From: Sialis fuliginosa
Lineage: Eukaryota > Arthropoda > Insecta > Megaloptera > Sialidae
Direction: 5' to 3'
Length of the DNA: 64,000 nucleotides
NCBI GenBank assembly: GCA_961205875.1
Contig: OY540813.1
Location: 1,769,001-1,833,000 of the forward strand
A program made the position numbers and the translations under genes. The notes under the pieces were generated by a model. That model saw only the letters and a list, made by a program, of their open reading frames with translations, made no database searches and was not told where the DNA came from. Below, in pieces: positions 61,373 through 64,000 of this stretch. Positions within the stretch are counted from its first letter, which is position 1, and each line of letters opens with the position of its first letter.

Positions 61373-64000
61373 GTAACTTATTTGAGGTTGTTAATAAGTT
61401 ATATAGAAAACAGATGTCTAGAATTACATTTAAATGAATTTTTAGATGGAATAATTTTGAATTGTGCTTATTTTAACTTCTTGCTATATGAAAAATAATA
61501 TACAATGTAACCATTATTATAATTTATTTTAAATGTAATAAACAATTTAAAAAAAATCCTTTATCTATTGAAAAACGTTATCTTATCAGTTTTATAGACT
61601 AAATAAAGTTGTTAAATTATGTATGATTTAATATTAAAAAATTATACATTTATATAAATTAATTACATGTTATAACAGAGGCGGTTAATTTTTTTTAAAT
61701 CAAACAAACAATTACGTATTCATAAATGTATATATATAAAACTATATTCATACAAAAATTATAATGAAAAAGTATATCTGTTTCTCTGTTTGTTAACTTT
61801 TCACGGCAGAACCGATCTTGAAGAAATTTTGCAGGCAGATAAGTTGCATTCTGAGAAAGGACATAGGTTAGAAAAAAAAATGGGTGTGTGACATTTGTAC
61901 ACGCGTTCTGTTTTATCGACTTTACCTATCCTTCTTCTTCTTCATGGGTTTTTTTATTGATAGCACCTATTTACCTAAATTCCACGCAAACGTTAAAAAA
62001 ATTCAAATGAATTTACGAAATATTTTTAAGCAAAAAAAATCTTACTACATATACCTAATAATAATTATGTTTATTTTCTTAAATTTAACTCGTTAAAAAA
62101 AATCAATGAATATTTTCGACATATGTTTTTTTAAGCCGACACTGCACATGTGTATTGACTATGTTTTATCGCAAAACACAGACACAACAAAATAATATGT
62201 GGTAAAACTGTTTACACTTGTAAAGAATAACATAAACATAGTTTCTAAAACAAGACGGCGGGCGGCGTTTTATTTTTTAAACTCTTTTGTGGGTGCATTC
62301 AAATGTTTAGTAAACATACAAGCTCTGTAATGTCTATGGAATTCTAAACTCAACTAAGGTACTGGCACCAGTCTTGGCAAGGACCCCAGTAATAGCAAAT
62401 TTTTAATTAAATGTACTGAATTAGAAATATGTGTTGATATTTGATTACTACCATTTCTGAATATTGATCTATATACATTTAATTGTCTTACAGCGTGATT
62501 TGATGACAATCGGCCAATAGGTGTCAAAATGGTGGACATTTAAACTAATTATTAGTATAATTTATTTATTAATTATTATATTATCATAGAAAATGCTTTA
62601 CATTGTTTCAAATTTGACAATTTGTATTATAGCATCCAACGCCTACTTACTTACGTATTTTAAATAATTATAATTTTGCACTATTGAAAAAAATTCGCTT
62701 ACCGCAAAACTCGTCCGGAAATGATACTTTTTATTACAATAAAGTATATAAAATTACGATCTACATTTTAAATAATAACAAACTTGTTATATTATATCGT
62801 TACTATGCAAAGAAAATGGCGTAGAAAATCCCATTTTTATTCAAAAATCATTTTTTTAATACCCAGCTTTGATATTAGGTTACACTGTGGAATTTTTCGG
62901 GTTACAAAGTAGCCTATGTTCTTCCTCAGAATGCAAGCTACCTTCCTGTCAAATTTCATCAACATCGGTTCAGCGGTTCATCTGTGAAAAGGTAACGAAC
63001 AGATTTTCGCATTTACAATATTCGTATAGATTTATTAACCTGCAAATTCGCTTGACGCAGTGGTTCCCCCAAGAGTACATTTTGGGAACCACTGCTCTAC
63101 GATCATAAACCACGTGGATCAACTTTCTACAATCGTTCCATCAACGTGGATACAATGTATCCAGAATTTTGGTTGCATAATCAAGTTCGAGAAACAGTTG
63201 TTAAATATTTTTAAATAATTTAAAAATGCTTTAAACACGAACGTCACCTGCTTTTACAATCGCATTATTCAAACTATCAGAGGCACACAAACACACACAC
63301 ACCCACCGACGCAATGTGTAGGTGTGAAATGCGCATGCATATCCCAAACAATACACCAGCGGATGTCAAAATGTTGCCATGAAAAAACAGTTTTTAAAAT
63401 TTTTAATTTTTTTTTCGTAATTTCTATGTGTGGACATGGGCAGTGATTTTTATGGGTCACAGTCGTGACCCAACAAGTAATATACAGTAGCACCTCGCAA
63501 TATCGACGTAATTGGGACCGGATCCTCGTCGTTAAGTGAATTAAGGCTTTTTTGTGCCTTATGAGTGCCTGCAAGCAAAACTAATAAGGTAAAGGCGCCA
63601 GTTATGGCCGCTATAAGAGCAAGTTTTCGGGTTTTTTGGCTTGTTTTTTGTAATTATCATGAACTCATGTTACTAATAAAACAACGAACTCTTTATTTAA
63701 TCAATTTAATTACCAAAGTCCACAAATATAGTTTGTTTTTTAAATTATAGTCTTTTATTTTGTTCATTTTTTTTTCTCAAGTAATTGCAAAGGTAAAACC
63801 AGTAATGAAAACGTAGTGATGGACACTTGCTAATGATAAGTACTACGACACAAAAGATATAAAAGAAAGAATCGTCAAATTTGAAACAATGTAAAGCAGT
63901 TTCTATGATAATATAATAATTAATAAATAAATTATACTAATAATTAGTTTAAATGTCCACCATTTTGACACCTATTGGCCGATTGTCATCAAATTACGCT
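61373..64000. other. Right edge: dispersed repeats, no gene
   Basis: Family H copies at 61760-61885 and 62900-63010 (opposite orientations). Family F at 62361-62640 (plus; starts 'tactggcaccagtcttgg') and 63580-64000 (minus; runs off the window). A Tigger-like terminus 'cagtagcacctcgcaatatc' at 63486. No coding exon supported. Confidence 0.55.

Noticed and set aside
49734..64000. Upstream exons of the PMEPA1-like gene
   Set aside because: I looked for cysteine-rich (LDL-receptor class A) or signal-peptide-coding frames on the minus strand and found none that could be supported.

Overview
This is a stretch of insect nuclear genome: AT-rich, with spliced genes, short introns of about 57 bp beside introns over 20 kb, AATAAA poly(A) signals, and a very high load of small DNA transposons and minisatellites. 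ZAD zinc-finger genes point to insects. The dispersed repeat family (for example around 4.6, 49.8 and 61.8 kb) looks like those common in Lepidoptera, so a moth or butterfly is my best guess, with moderate confidence.

Gene-dense part, 1-18 kb. (1) The 3' five exons of a plus-strand e(y)3/SAYP (PHF10) homologue, a PBAP-type SWI/SNF remodelling subunit, with SAY domain and double PHD finger. (2) A minus-strand THAP zinc-finger gene with a P-element-transposase-like segment. (3, 4) Two tandem ZAD-C2H2 zinc-finger paralogues with identical intron positions. The first is head-to-head with the THAP gene across about 310 bp. The second has introns swollen by inserted MITEs.

From 18 to 26 kb is intergenic. 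It holds a Harbinger-like MITE, an 81-bp satellite with a three-unit higher-order pattern, fold-back elements and a long-TIR element.

From 26 to 49 kb are the last three coding exons of a minus-strand single-pass membrane protein. Its cytoplasmic tail carries PPNR and PPxY motifs, as in the PMEPA1/LDLRAD4 family of TGF-beta/Smad antagonists. The first intron seen is about 20.7 kb and contains a possible alternative first exon, hAT, pogo and other elements. Upstream exons were not found up to 64 kb, and that region is almost entirely repeats.

The genes do not form one pathway: they are a chromatin remodeller subunit, three putative DNA-binding zinc-finger proteins and a signalling adaptor. 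I found no convincing new multi-gene system. The most unusual signals are minisatellites that abut splice sites of the membrane-protein gene, a cluster of SUMO-interaction-like motifs and a coding minisatellite in the SAYP homologue, a poly(A)-signal-bearing 155-bp array in its probable 3'UTR, and two long near-perfect hairpins.
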